This document shows, in pieces, positions 11,216-21,661 of a stretch of DNA of 64,000 nt. Made by a program: the position numbers and the translations under genes. The stretch covers positions 2,542,001 to 2,606,000 of the forward strand of contig WUJK01000004.1 of the NCBI GenBank assembly GCA_011317545.1, written 5' to 3'. The DNA comes from Coniella vitis (taxonomy: Eukaryota; Ascomycota; Sordariomycetes; Diaporthales; Schizoparmaceae). The notes beneath the pieces were generated by a model, which saw only the letters and a program-made list of their open reading frames with translations, searched no databases and was not told the origin of the DNA. Numbering within the stretch: position 1 is the first letter of the stretch; each line of letters opens with the position of its first letter.

Positions 11216-11560
11216 TTAGAAGATCTTGGAGACGGCGTCGATGACAAAAGGGGCTATGGAAGACAAATTGGTTAGCCATGCGACGTGACTGCGTGTGCGT
11301 CCAAGGCCGAAGCTTGTAGTGATGATGCAGAACCCGACAGCCGCGCAAATGAACCAAGGAGGGGAAGTGGGCTGACATACAGAGGTAGAGGGCCACGGCT
11401 GCAGCAATGCCCTGCTGAACAGTGTAAGAAGCCTGGGCCTCGGCAGCTCTCAGCTCCTCGGGCGAGGCTTGGGGCATTTGGACTGTGGAGGACGTTAGTC
11501 TCTGGTTGAAATGGATGTAGGAGTGGTGTTTTGCAGCAACATACATCCACCTCCGAACAT
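11216..11560 (-). CDS. tom5: Mitochondrial import receptor subunit Tom5
   Basis: Three tiny exons, 11560-11545, 11482-11381 and 11253-11216, join through GTATGT donors and CAG/TAG acceptors into one 51-residue protein that starts MFGGGFQMP and ends VIDAVSKIF. The middle is acidic-helical (SPEELRAAEAQASYTVQQG) and the C-terminal part is one hydrophobic segment (IAAAVALYLSPFVIDAV). This size, the N-terminal MFGG and a single C-terminal membrane anchor are characteristic of fungal Tom5, the small subunit that helps pass precursors to the Tom40 channel in the outer mitochondrial membrane. The gene is easily missed because its longest exon is only 34 codons. Two GATAAG sites lie about 240 bases upstream. 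The exon structure is convincing because all phases agree. Confidence 0.85.
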
Positions 11561-13125
11561 ATTGAATGCTTTCTGACTGTGTAGAAGGGACAGTGGTATC
11601 AAAGCGGGGACAAGGCTGGTTGGTCGAGCTGGCTGTTGCTGGCGGATAAATTGTGTCTTTTTTGCGATGGTGTTGCTGCAGTACTGTACGATTATTTTGC
11701 TGCAATGCAATGACGCAGCTGTAGGAATGCCTGCCGTCGAACTTGCTGAAGCACGAGCGCTTCTATGGCTTGGTTTGAAAATTTCCCCAGTACACACCCG
11801 ATAAGCGATAAGAAGCCAGAAGCGCAACCAGGGGTGGACGCAAACCCGCTGAACGCCAATGCTGGGGCAAGGGCGTGGAGGGTCACTGGGGGCCGGTCGC
11901 TTGTACCTGGTGGGGGAGGAGAAGGCAGCCGGATACCGGGGCGGCAAGTAGCGGGACAAGGCCCCCTCTGCGGGAGTGTACATAAGGTGAGTACCTAGTA
12001 CTGAGCTGTTGATGGAATCCACGTGAGCCAGGGAGTACTGAGTACTACCGGATACATTGAGCAGGCCACTATCAAGCAAATCCGATCCGTTCGGCTTATC
12101 TTGGACGCCTTGTGCGAGCGTGCACGACGGGCTGCCACAGTCGTGTCTGACAAGCCCCGATTACGGTGCGGCCAGGACGAACAAGCGAGTCGCAAGCCTA
12201 GATGTGCACGACTCATTGATATTGCCTAGTGTCATACAAATGTGAAATGGTAAAGAGCAAGACGCAAGCGAGAGGGCAGCAAGCGTACGGAGCAGGACAG
12301 GCCAGAATGAGTAGCATAAGCGCTGGTACCAAGAACTAACACTCTACGCGACAGAAATTTGGCCATCTTGCTGTTATCTTGTGAGGTCATCCCGGCCCGT
12401 GACAGTTTTTCCCTAGCATTCAGACTAATAACTAATAAGGTGCAAAGCGACGAATAATCGACTTGACCCTTACTTGATGAAAACCACCATCTTGGTCGCC
12501 CCCAGGTTGCCCGACTGGACACCGGCCCGCCCTTGGGCCTTTTTGGGCCATAGTATATTATATCTCTGGTTGTCCTCCTTTCCCGGCTGGGCCATTTGCA
12601 GTCACACCCAGTGCAAGGCCAGGGAAAAGAAAGCCTACCCAGGTACCGAAAAGTGGCCGACACTGTATTATCTGCCTGCAGCCGTGGTCGCCGCGAAACT
12701 TATTATCAACTGATATCTATCTTCGATCTTTGTCCCGCCCAGCCCAGCTGCCAACCTGTCAATCTTTCTCCTTTCTCTTTTCAAATTCTGTTTTGTTCTT
12801 ATCGTTCATTGCATAGGCAACTAGCAGCAGCGTCCTTGGCTCCCGATTCAAGTGGTTGATCCGTGTCCCTTTCTACATATTTGGGCGCTTCTCGCCGAGA
12901 CAGGCCTGCTTGCTTCCTTCCCTCCGACTCGTCCCGGGCCACCTTAGGGTCCTGCCTTCCACTTCCAACTCTGTCGTTGTCTCATTTTTTCTTATTAATC
13001 TGTTCTTGCTGGTCGGCCACTTTTGACCTTCGGTCTTGACTTGCGTCTTTGTCTTCCCTTCTCAAACAACTCTGGATACACGACACAACAACATCCAGCT
13101 CAACTTCAACAGGTCGTGTGCAACG
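11561..13125. other. Divergent promoter region of tom5 and the glycine cleavage P-protein gene
   Basis: No protein gene is supported. The last 400 bases before 13126 are strongly CT-rich, typical of a fungal core promoter and leader. A pair of GATAAG sites lies at 11800-11812. Confidence 0.5.
11800..11812 (+). promoter_or_regulatory. Tandem GATAAG sites
   Basis: Two GATAAG motifs are separated by one base (GATAAGCGATAAG). Closely spaced GATA sites are the usual binding arrangement for fungal GATA factors such as the nitrogen regulator AreA/NIT2. They lie 240 bases before tom5 and 1.3 kb before the glycine cleavage gene. Function is inferred from the motif only. Confidence 0.4.
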
Positions 13126-16100
13126 ATGGCTGCCAATGGCTTTGCCGTCTCACGCCATTTTGGCCGTCTAAGTCGGCTTCCCGGCCCGGCCACGCGCTCT
13201 TCGTTGTCTTCTTGTTCTTCCACCTCCTCCGCTACCAGCAGCCTCCGTCTAGCCGCCAATGCACAGCGGCCATGGACATCGCGGTCCTCTGTTGCTGGCG
13301 CCGGGGTTGCTGCTTCCATACAGGCCTTTAAGCGGTGGCAGTCCACTTCTGCCTCTGGCAGCAACAGCAGCTATGCCATGCTCGACTCGTTCCCTCGGCG
13401 GCACATTGGCCCCAATGACGCTGAGACACAGGCCATGCTGCAAGCCCTCGACCCGCCCGTCAAGTCGCTCGATGAGTTCGTGGCCCAGGTCATTCCAGCA
13501 GACATCCTGTCAACCCGCCCGCTGTTCCCCAATGCCCGCTCTGAGGCCAACCACCCTACCGAGGCTGCTGTTACCGAGGCACTGCCCGAGTCTGAAGTCT
13601 TGAGCCTCGTCGAGGCCCTCCAGCGTGACGAGATCCAGCCAGGCAAGAGCTATATCGGTGCCGGCTACTACGGCACCCTCGTTCCCGAGGTGATCAAGCG
13701 CAATGTGCTCGAGAGCCCTGCCTGGTACACTAGCTACACGCCCTACCAACCCGAAATCAGCCAGGGCCGCCTTGAGTCGCTGCTCAATTTTCAGACCATG
13801 GTTACTGACCTGACGGGTCTTGCCATGGCCAACGCCAGTCTGCTGGACGAGGGAACCGCTGCTGCCGAAGCTTTGACCTTGTCCATGAACGCTCTGTCAT
13901 CCTCGCGCGCCAAGAAGCAGGGCAAGACGTACATTGTCTCGGACGCCATCCATCCGCAAACCCTGGCCGTCATGCGCAGCCGCGCTGAAGGCTTTGGCAT
14001 CCACATCGAAACGGCCGACGTCCTTTCGCCCCAATTCAACAGCCGCCTGGAGGAACTAGGCGACAAGCTCGTTGGTGTCATGGTCCAGTACCCCGACACG
14101 TACGGCCGCATCCAGGACTTCCGCGGCCTCGCCGACGCCGTCCACAGCAAGGCTGCCTTGCTCAGCGTCGCGACCGATCTCCTGGCCCTCACAGTGCTCA
14201 CGCCGCCCGGTGAATGGGGCGCAGATATTGCCTTTGGCAGTGCTCAGCGTCTGGGAGTGCCCATGGGCTTTGGCGGGCCTCACGCTGCTTTTTTTGCCGT
14301 TCAAGACAAGCACAAGCGCAAGATGCCTGGTCGTCTGATCGGTGTCTCCAAGGACAGGTTGGGTGGCAAGGCCTTGCGCCTGTCTCTGCAGACGCGTGAG
14401 CAGCACATTCGCCGCGAAAAGGCCACCAGCAACGTCTGCACCGCCCAGGCTCTCCTCGCCAACATGAGCGCTTTGTATGCCTGCTACCATGGCCCTGAGG
14501 GGTTGAGGGAAATTGCAGACAAGATCATGAAGGGCGCTGCGGTTGTGCAAGAGGCTGCTTCCAACGCTGGCTGGAAGATCGTCACCGACACGTCCATCTT
14601 TGACACCGTCGTGATCCAGGGCCCTGGCGCATCCGACTTGCTGCAGCGGGCGGAGCAGCGCGGCATTCACCTCCGCAACTTGCATAATGATATGGTGGGC
14701 ATCAGCGTTGATGAGGCCACCACCAAGAGCGATCTGGTCGGCCTGGTGGCCTGTATCATCAACGAGAGCGATGCTACTGCCAAGAAGGCTGTCGAGAGCT
14801 ACCTATCCGCCCAGCCAGCTACCATTGAAGTCTCTGAGCCATTCAGACGCACATCGCCCTACCTCACCCACCCCAACTTCAACACTCACCACTCTGAGAC
14901 CGAAATGCTGCGCTACATTCACCACCTCCAGTCCAAGGATCTGTCACTCGTTCATTCCATGATTCCACTTGGCTCTTGCACAATGAAGCTTAACGGCTCG
15001 ACCGAAATGGCTCTCATAACCAAGCCAGGCTTCTCCAACGTCCACCCTTTCGCTCCGCGCTCCACCGTCAAGGGCTACCTCAAGATGATCGGTTCGCTCG
15101 AAGACCAACTGAAGCGCATCACTGCCATGGACGCCGTCTCGTTGCAGCCCAACTCGGGCGCCCAAGGTGAATTCGCCGGTCTCCGCGCCATCCGCAAGTT
15201 CCACGAAGCAGCAGGCAACTCCAACCGTGACATATGCCTCATTCCCGTCTCCGCCCACGGCACCAACCCAGCCTCAGCTGCCATGGCAGGCATGCGCGTT
15301 GTGCCCATCAAGTGCGAGGCCAAGACAGGCAACCTCGATCTTGCCGACCTGGAAGCGAAATGCAAGCAACACGCCGAGCAGCTAGGCGCCATTATGATCA
15401 CGTACCCGTCGACGTATGGTGTTTTTGAGCCAGCTATCAAGCGCGTCTGCGAGCTCGTCCACGCCCACGGCGGCCAAGTCTACATGGACGGCGCCAACAT
15501 GAATGCGCAGATTGGTCTGTGCTCTCCTGGCGAGATTGGCGCAGACGTGTGCCATCTCAACCTGCACAAGACATTCTGCATTCCGCACGGTGGCGGCGGA
15601 CCCGGTGTGGGACCTATTGCTGTCAAGTCGCACCTTGAGCCTCATCTTGCACCAACCGGCATTGAAGTGCAGTCGGGGCTTATTTCCAGTGCTCCCTACG
15701 GCAGCGCGAGCATTCTCCCCATTTCTTGGGCGTACAACATGCTCATGGGCTCTGAGGGTTTGAAGAAGGCCACGCAGCTGACCTTGCTCAACGCAAATTA
15801 CCTCTTGGCCAAGCTCCGCCCGCACTACAACATCCTCTACACCAACACTCACGGCCGCTGCGCACACGAATTCATTCTGGATGTTCGTCCATTCTCCGCA
15901 TCTGCGGGTGTGGAGGCAATTGACATTGCCAAGCGGTTGCAGGATTACGGTTTCCACGCCCCGACCATGAGCTGGCCTGTTGCCAACACGCTCATGATCG
16001 AGCCGACGGAGAGCGAGAGCCGTGAGGAATTGGACCGTTTTGTTGATGCGCTTGTGTCGATTCGAGAAGAGATCCGCGCAGTGGAGGAGGGTAAAGTGCC

Positions 16101-16384
16101 CAGAGAAGGCAACGTGCTCAAGATGGCGCCGCACCCAATTGCTGATGTAATTGGGGATAAGTGGGACAGAGGGTACACTCGCGAGCAGGCTGCGTACCCT
16201 CGCGCTTGGTTGAGGGAGAAGAAGTTCTGGCCTAGTGTGGGCAGGGTAGACGATAGTAAGTCCTGCTTTCCTATGTTTTCTTGTTCATTTGCGAAGGATG
16301 CTGACACTGGGTGACGTAACAGCCTACGGAGATTTGAACCTCTTTTGTACGTGTCCTCCTGTCGAGGACACTACAGGTGCTTGA
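13126..16384 (+). CDS. Glycine dehydrogenase (decarboxylating), P protein of the glycine cleavage system, mitochondrial
   Basis: Exon 13126-16255 joins exon 16323-16384 in phase 1 (donor GTAAGT, acceptor AACAG), giving 1063 residues that end CPPVEDTTGA. The first ~85 residues are rich in Arg and Ser, a mitochondrial presequence. The mature protein has two homologous halves: the N-terminal half begins DSFPRRHIGPND, and the C-terminal half contains the PLP site HLNLHKTF with the lysine at about residue 815, followed by a Gly-rich HGGGGPGVGP. It decarboxylates glycine and passes the aminomethyl group to the lipoyl arm of the H protein. The ATG at 13126 (CAACGATGG) is preferred over an in-frame ATG 90 bases upstream, because only it begins directly with a presequence. 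Yeast equivalent is GCV2. Confidence 0.95.
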
Positions 16385-17542
16385 GTGTCTTGTTGAAGAG
16401 CCATATCTCCCCTTTGCGTACAAGCTGAGGTGAGACGAGACATCACACACATAAATACGAGCCATCGACGAGGTACCACGACAAAGCAGGCTGTCCAATA
16501 GCGGTCCTTGGACCAGCTGCTGCCAATGTCTGCTTTCTTGACACTGGTTCAGCACGACGTTTCCGATTCAACATGATCTACTGATATTCAATTATTTTTG
16601 TCGAAACATATTTTACATTATGCGTTTTTCAACACATACGATACCCATTGGGAAGTCATACACGCATGATATGGCGAAGAAAACGGCGTTTTTAACATTG
16701 CCGAGGAAATCAGGGTAGGGGGTTGGTTGTACATATATGGGACATGCATTCAACATCTTTTTTCGAAGCTGCATAAGGCGCTGTCTGGAGAGAAGGGCTA
16801 TGACATGTTGGTATTGGTTATAGAGAGACTAGTTTGGATGCAATCTACTATACATGTTATTGAAGTTTTTCGTGATTCGGTACGAGTGGTTTTGGGCTGA
16901 GCATCTTGTGGTTTTGCAGGTTGTAACAAGCCTCTGCTTCTTGACGAGGCCGCCATGGGATAGTTGTTCCTGCCAAAATTGAGAACATCTTGGAACGGCA
17001 AGTGGTCTGAGGCTGGTTGGCAATCAATCTTGCAGAAACTTGCTCGGCGCGAATACTTTTGTATGCGCAACTGCGCATAAACAAAATCACCACCCGCTTC
17101 CAACCGTTATACGCGTCAACAGATGGAGCTGTGGATCTTTGTTTATCCCGCCGTCCACTAATACTCGTACTCTGGACAGTTTGTGGTTTATTGTAACAGC
17201 CCAGCTTGGCATCTGCCTCGAGTCTGTCTAGTTGTCCTGACTAGCAGCCACACCGGGCGCCAGAGAATGGGGTCAGTTAGTTCTCCTCCAGGACGAGCGG
17301 TCTGACCACAATGCCGCACGTACTACTATGTAAACGGGGAATATATCCGGCACGGCTAGAAAAGGGTATAAACAAGAGTGTCAGACGCCGGGGTCCGTTA
17401 CCGGCTTCGTCACCAGTCAACTGTTGCCCTCGACGTGGAAAAGCTCCAGAGCCAAACAACTTGACTATATAACAAGCTTCTTGATTGCTTGTCTTGATAG
17501 ACTCGTTGGCCTTGGCTTGAATGATACAAACAAGACTCATAC
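16385..17542. other. Intergenic region before the MFS transporter gene
   Basis: This region holds the 3' flank of the glycine dehydrogenase gene and the promoter of the transporter gene. Short open frames on the minus strand near 16798-17103 have no recognisable motif. I see nothing else. Confidence 0.4.
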
Positions 17543-19013
17543 ATGTCTCAAACGCTAGAACTCGAGAGCAACCTCACCACGCCGGAGGCTGGCCCAGCCT
17601 CGCTACGCGACGAGAATGAAGACAATGGGTTGGTCCAGGCATTGGCGCCGGCTGATGAGGGCGCGGATGCATGGAAGTTTCTGTTTGGGTGTTTTATTTT
17701 TGAGGGATTGCTTTGGGGTTAGTACAGCATCTCGCCACTGTCCTCCCACCATTTCATCCAGACGTTTTCCTGGCCCTCTTTTGGGGCCCTCCATGACTGA
17801 CTCGACGGGCTTACTGACTGTATGAGCTGGCGCAGGTTTCCCACTGACATCCGGCATCTTTGTTGACTACTACTCGCGCCTGCCGCAGTTCGCTTCTTCG
17901 TCCTCGTCCGTTGCCGTCATCGGCGTCCTGCCGACCTCCATCTACTTCCTCGGCGCCCCGCTCGCCACGCCCCTCGTCAAGAAATTCCAGCGCTGGCAGC
18001 GCCACCTCGTCGTGGTGGGATGGGCTCTCTGTGTGCTGTCCTTGATAGCAGCGTCCTTCACGTCCAGCGTGCCGGGACTCATTGCAACACAAGGCATCCT
18101 CTACGGCCTGGGGTTCTGCATCCTCTACTTCCCCGTGCTCCGCATGCTCGATGAATGGTTCATCCGCCGCAGGGGACTCGCGTACGGTGTGCTCGCTGCC
18201 GGGGGCGGCTTCTTCGGCGTCGGGCTGCCGCTGCTTATGCAGACGCTCCTGAACAAGTATGGCTATCCAACCACGCTCCGCGCCGCGGGTCTCGGCCAGG
18301 CGGTCCTGATCGCGCCCGTCCTTCCGCTCATGAAGAGCCGGCTGCCGGCCTCTGCGCACGGCCGGTTCCGCATGCTGGACCTGAGCTTCCTGTCGCAGCC
18401 CTTGTTCTGGTGCTTTGCGGCGTCCAACGCCGTCATGGCGCTCGGGTACTACATCCCGTCCCTGTACCTGCCGACGTACGCCTCGGCGCTGGGGCTCTCG
18501 GGCACCGTGGGGGCGCTGGTGCTGGCGCTGCACAACTTTGCGACGGTGCTGGGCCAGGTGTCGTTTGGGCACCTGTCGGACCGCACGCCCACCAACGTGC
18601 TCGTGCTCGTCTTTGTGCTGCCGTTTGTGTCGGCGCTGGCGGCGTTTGCGCTCTGGGGGTGTGCGCAGAGCCTGGCGCCGCTGCTGGCCTTTGCGATCGT
18701 GTATGGGTGGTTTGCGGGCGCGTTTGGGATCCTGTGGCCGCGCATGGCGGCGCTGTTTGGCACCGAGGACATCCAGCCCGTGTACAGCATGCTGGCGTTT
18801 GGCAAGGGGATCGGCAATGTGGCGATTGGGCCGATTAGCGCGGCGCTGTTGCAGGGCAGAGTTGTGGAAAGGGGCGGTGATGGTGATGGCCTTGTGTATG
18901 GGCTGGGGAGGTTTGAGCCGTTGATTTTGTTCTTGGGGGGCTGTATGTTGTGTTCTAGCTTGGGGATTGTTGGGTGGCCTCTGAGTGTGAGGAGGGGGCC
19001 GGGGAGAGGGTGA
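17543..19013 (+). CDS. MFS transporter, monocarboxylate-transporter-like
   Basis: Exon 17543-17717 joins exon 17836-19013 in phase 1 (donor GTTAGT, acceptor GCAG) to give 450 residues. A polar N-terminus of about 42 residues precedes the first membrane segment (WKFLFGCFIFEGLLWG). About 12 hydrophobic segments follow. Typical fungal MCT-like features are the FPLTSGIFVDYY stretch after helix 1, the helix 4-5 region with LDEWFIRRRGLAYGV, and SFGHLSDRTPTN in the second half. The family includes proton-linked carriers of short-chain monocarboxylates and related acids; the substrate here cannot be read from sequence. The second half is unusually GC-rich. The ATG is the first in its frame and gives a sensible cytosolic tail. 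Confidence 0.85.
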
Positions 19014-19736
19014 GAAGGGAGGTCTGGGGAGGGAAACAGTGAAGAGGGATAATATCGTGATGCCAAGGGGATATGGAAGGTGTGGTAGGGTGGTGGTGGT
19101 GGTCTCTTGTCCTTTTTTTTTCCCCATTCTTTTTTCGGTATATAGGAGTATTCTGTCTGATCAAAGACCCGAGTCGTTTTCTATTTGTTGATTTGCAACT
19201 GGTCCAGTGTTTTGGATCTTGGACATACACACCACACAGGATTGGTCATCTTACAGGCTTCATTGCTTGCTTGTATCTACGTAGTAGTGTGTAAAACGTG
19301 AGGAAAGCAGGAGACTGAACGGTGAGTCGTCGTCGTTCCAAAGGTGCCACTGGACGGACAGCTACGCTTTTCCACCATGTGTAGTCTTCTTTGATCTACT
19401 TTTCCATTCACCCATCAATAAAGAAATACAGCACATGGTGGTTGACCATCAACAGTAAATATTAGTCACAAATCAGAAGAAAGAGAACGAGGGAAAGGAA
19501 AAAAGAAAAAGGAGGAAAAAGAAAAGGACGGCCAAGAGTGTTCAATATCAGCACGGTGTGTTCACAATTCAATAGTATTCTGTACCCTCACTCACACCGC
19601 CGTTACTTTTTCCAGCCTCTCATGCCTGAACCGGTGGAAAGCAAGAAAAGCAAGAAAAGCAAGCAATCAGTATTGTTACTGTGGTGTGCCTGTATACATC
19701 GTAAGCCGTGAGATGTACTATGTATAATAGTATTCT

Positions 19737-19790
19737 CAACCAACCAACCAACCAACCAACCAGCCAGCCAACCAGCCAGCCAGCCAACCA
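19737..19790 (+). repeat. CAAC/CAGC tetranucleotide repeat
   Basis: About thirteen four-base units alternate between CAAC and CAGC in the non-coding space after the transporter gene. This is a simple microsatellite with no link to a gene. Confidence 0.85.
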
Positions 19791-21375
19791 AATCCTCACC
19801 TAGCCAGCCCCTCGTGGAAACGATCCGTATGGTTACAATGCAAGCACATTTCTCAAAAGAAACATGCACGATCCAACACGCACGCGAACACACAAGGCCC
19901 ACGTGTTGGGGGCGGCGGGATGGACGCCAGTAGGGGCGCAGCTTACATGGTATAAGCTTGCCATGCGCCCTGAGCGATGAGCGGTGGGTTGGACCGACAG
20001 ACGAAAAGAAAAATAAATAAAAAATCGCATCGTTACAGTCCATTGCGATGGGCCAATTTTACTACTATGTATCTCTACACAAGCGGGAGTCTCGACGTGG
20101 TTCAGGCCATCAGTCTGTGCTCAGGGACACACAATGGTCTGTGATCAAAGCTTTGACCGAGAAAAAGACCATGACGGCACAAAGTACCGAAGTGGATAAT
20201 AAAAACAAAAAAAAAAAAAAAACATCAGGTTGACGAGCCATGATACTGTTATACTTGCTGTTATGCTTTGGTCGCCATGATGGGATTCCCTTCGAAGTGG
20301 TGATGGAGGAAGCCAAGACAAGGGCCTCATCGTGCCCAGCTGGGATGATCCCCGGACGAGCGTGAAGTGACGGCACACTGGGGACCGGGCGGCACAAAGC
20401 TGTCAGGGAAGCCCCAGCGAGCGACCTGCTAAATATGGGTGGTCTTGGGGTTGGTGAACCCTACAAACTCCTTGACCCCGTATGCACACAGCGCTGACAG
20501 CGTACCTGCAGCCACTGGAATTCAGGGGGCGATGGGTGGATGTGCTTGGGCCATTCTCCGCGCTAGCGGGTTTAGCGTGCCGTCTAGAAGGTCGGCGAAG
20601 GGTGTTTTCACTTGCATCGCTGCTTGCTTATTGCTGTCTTTGCATTTTCATCCGCTCTTGTGAGCTGTCATGGAAATTGTCTTTTTTTTCTTCTCTTTTT
20701 ACTTCTTGGTTCAAGGTGCTGCAGGCTCGGCACGGGCTGTGGTACAGTTTGCCAGTCCAGTCAGCCGATTGCGAATGCAAACGCTCGCTTGTACAAGGAC
20801 GGCACAAGATGATTGGATCCTGCCATCTTTTTGTGGTTCTTGCCCTGTCTCGCACCTTGTCACGCAACTGCCGTCCGCTTTGCTGCCTCTTGGCTCTCCG
20901 CCCTCGACCCTGACTTTTCTCCAGGCCGCGGTAGCAGGTACACGGTACCGGCACCTTGTACCCCGGCAAGGCAAAAGAGAAAAGAAAAAGTACGTAGCGC
21001 CCTCGTCTCAACCCCGGCAGAGGCTCCACCCGCTATCCTGCACTGGACTGTCGCCAAAACACACCCCCAAAAAACCACACCAAGCGCTCGTGCCGCCCGC
21101 CCGCTCGTCGCTTGTCGCTCGCACACAGGGCTGGCTCACTTCAACCTCGCAACTTCAAACGCTCGCCAACGCACCACGTCTCGTCCACTCCAAGAAAGAG
21201 AAAAACAGCCTCCTCGCCCGCCAGGCATCCATCCGCCCGCCCGCCCGTCCGTCTGGTGCTATCTCGTCCCATCTTGTCCCGCCTCGTGCCGCCCCGTCCT
21301 CTGGGCTTGTTAACGGTCACACGGCGCGCTGTGGTGGGCTATGGATCGCTCTGCGGGTCGCGCCTGAGCTGATCT

Positions 21376-21405
21376 GCCCTGCCCTGCCCTGCCCTGCCCT
21401 GCCCT
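21376..21405 (+). repeat. (GCCCT)6 pentanucleotide repeat
   Basis: Six perfect copies of GCCCT lie about 260 bases before the RBR ligase start codon, probably in its leader or core promoter. Confidence 0.85.
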
Positions 21406-21661
21406 CAGCTGTGCCCATCACCACCCTCCTCGTCGCTCCCTCTGCCTTTGCCTTGGCGCCCCTACCCGTCGAGCCTTTCTTGGGCCCTGCTCAACAACCC
21501 AGCCATCCGCCTTGGGGCAGGCGAGCCCTCGCCAAAGAGGCTGCGCTCCACCCAGGCACAGGCCCAGGCCCAGGCACAGGCAATTCCACGGCCAGAAGCA
21601 GACCCGCGGCAACGACAGCCTCGCCAACCGACGGCACGTCTCCCACGACCACAACGTCACC

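Larger units (their letters stand above)
19014..21661. other. Long intergenic region before the RBR ligase gene
   Basis: No gene is supported in 2.6 kb. It holds the 3' flank of the transporter gene (AT- and purine-rich, 19360-19560), a CAAC/CAGC tetranucleotide repeat (19737-19790), a poly(A) run (20207-20222), and from about 20650 a CT- and GC-rich stretch with several long open frames lacking domains. That stretch is best read as promoter and long leader of the RBR gene, including six copies of GCCCT at 21376-21405. Confidence 0.4.

Noticed and set aside
16798..17103. Minus-strand frame of 101 codons after the glycine dehydrogenase gene
   Set aside because: No conserved motif and no promoter-like context; it is probably 3' flanking DNA.
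17811..19127. Minus-strand open frame of over 400 codons opposite the MFS transporter
   Set aside because: It is the antisense of a GC-biased real gene, rich in Arg, His, Gln and Pro, with no motif.
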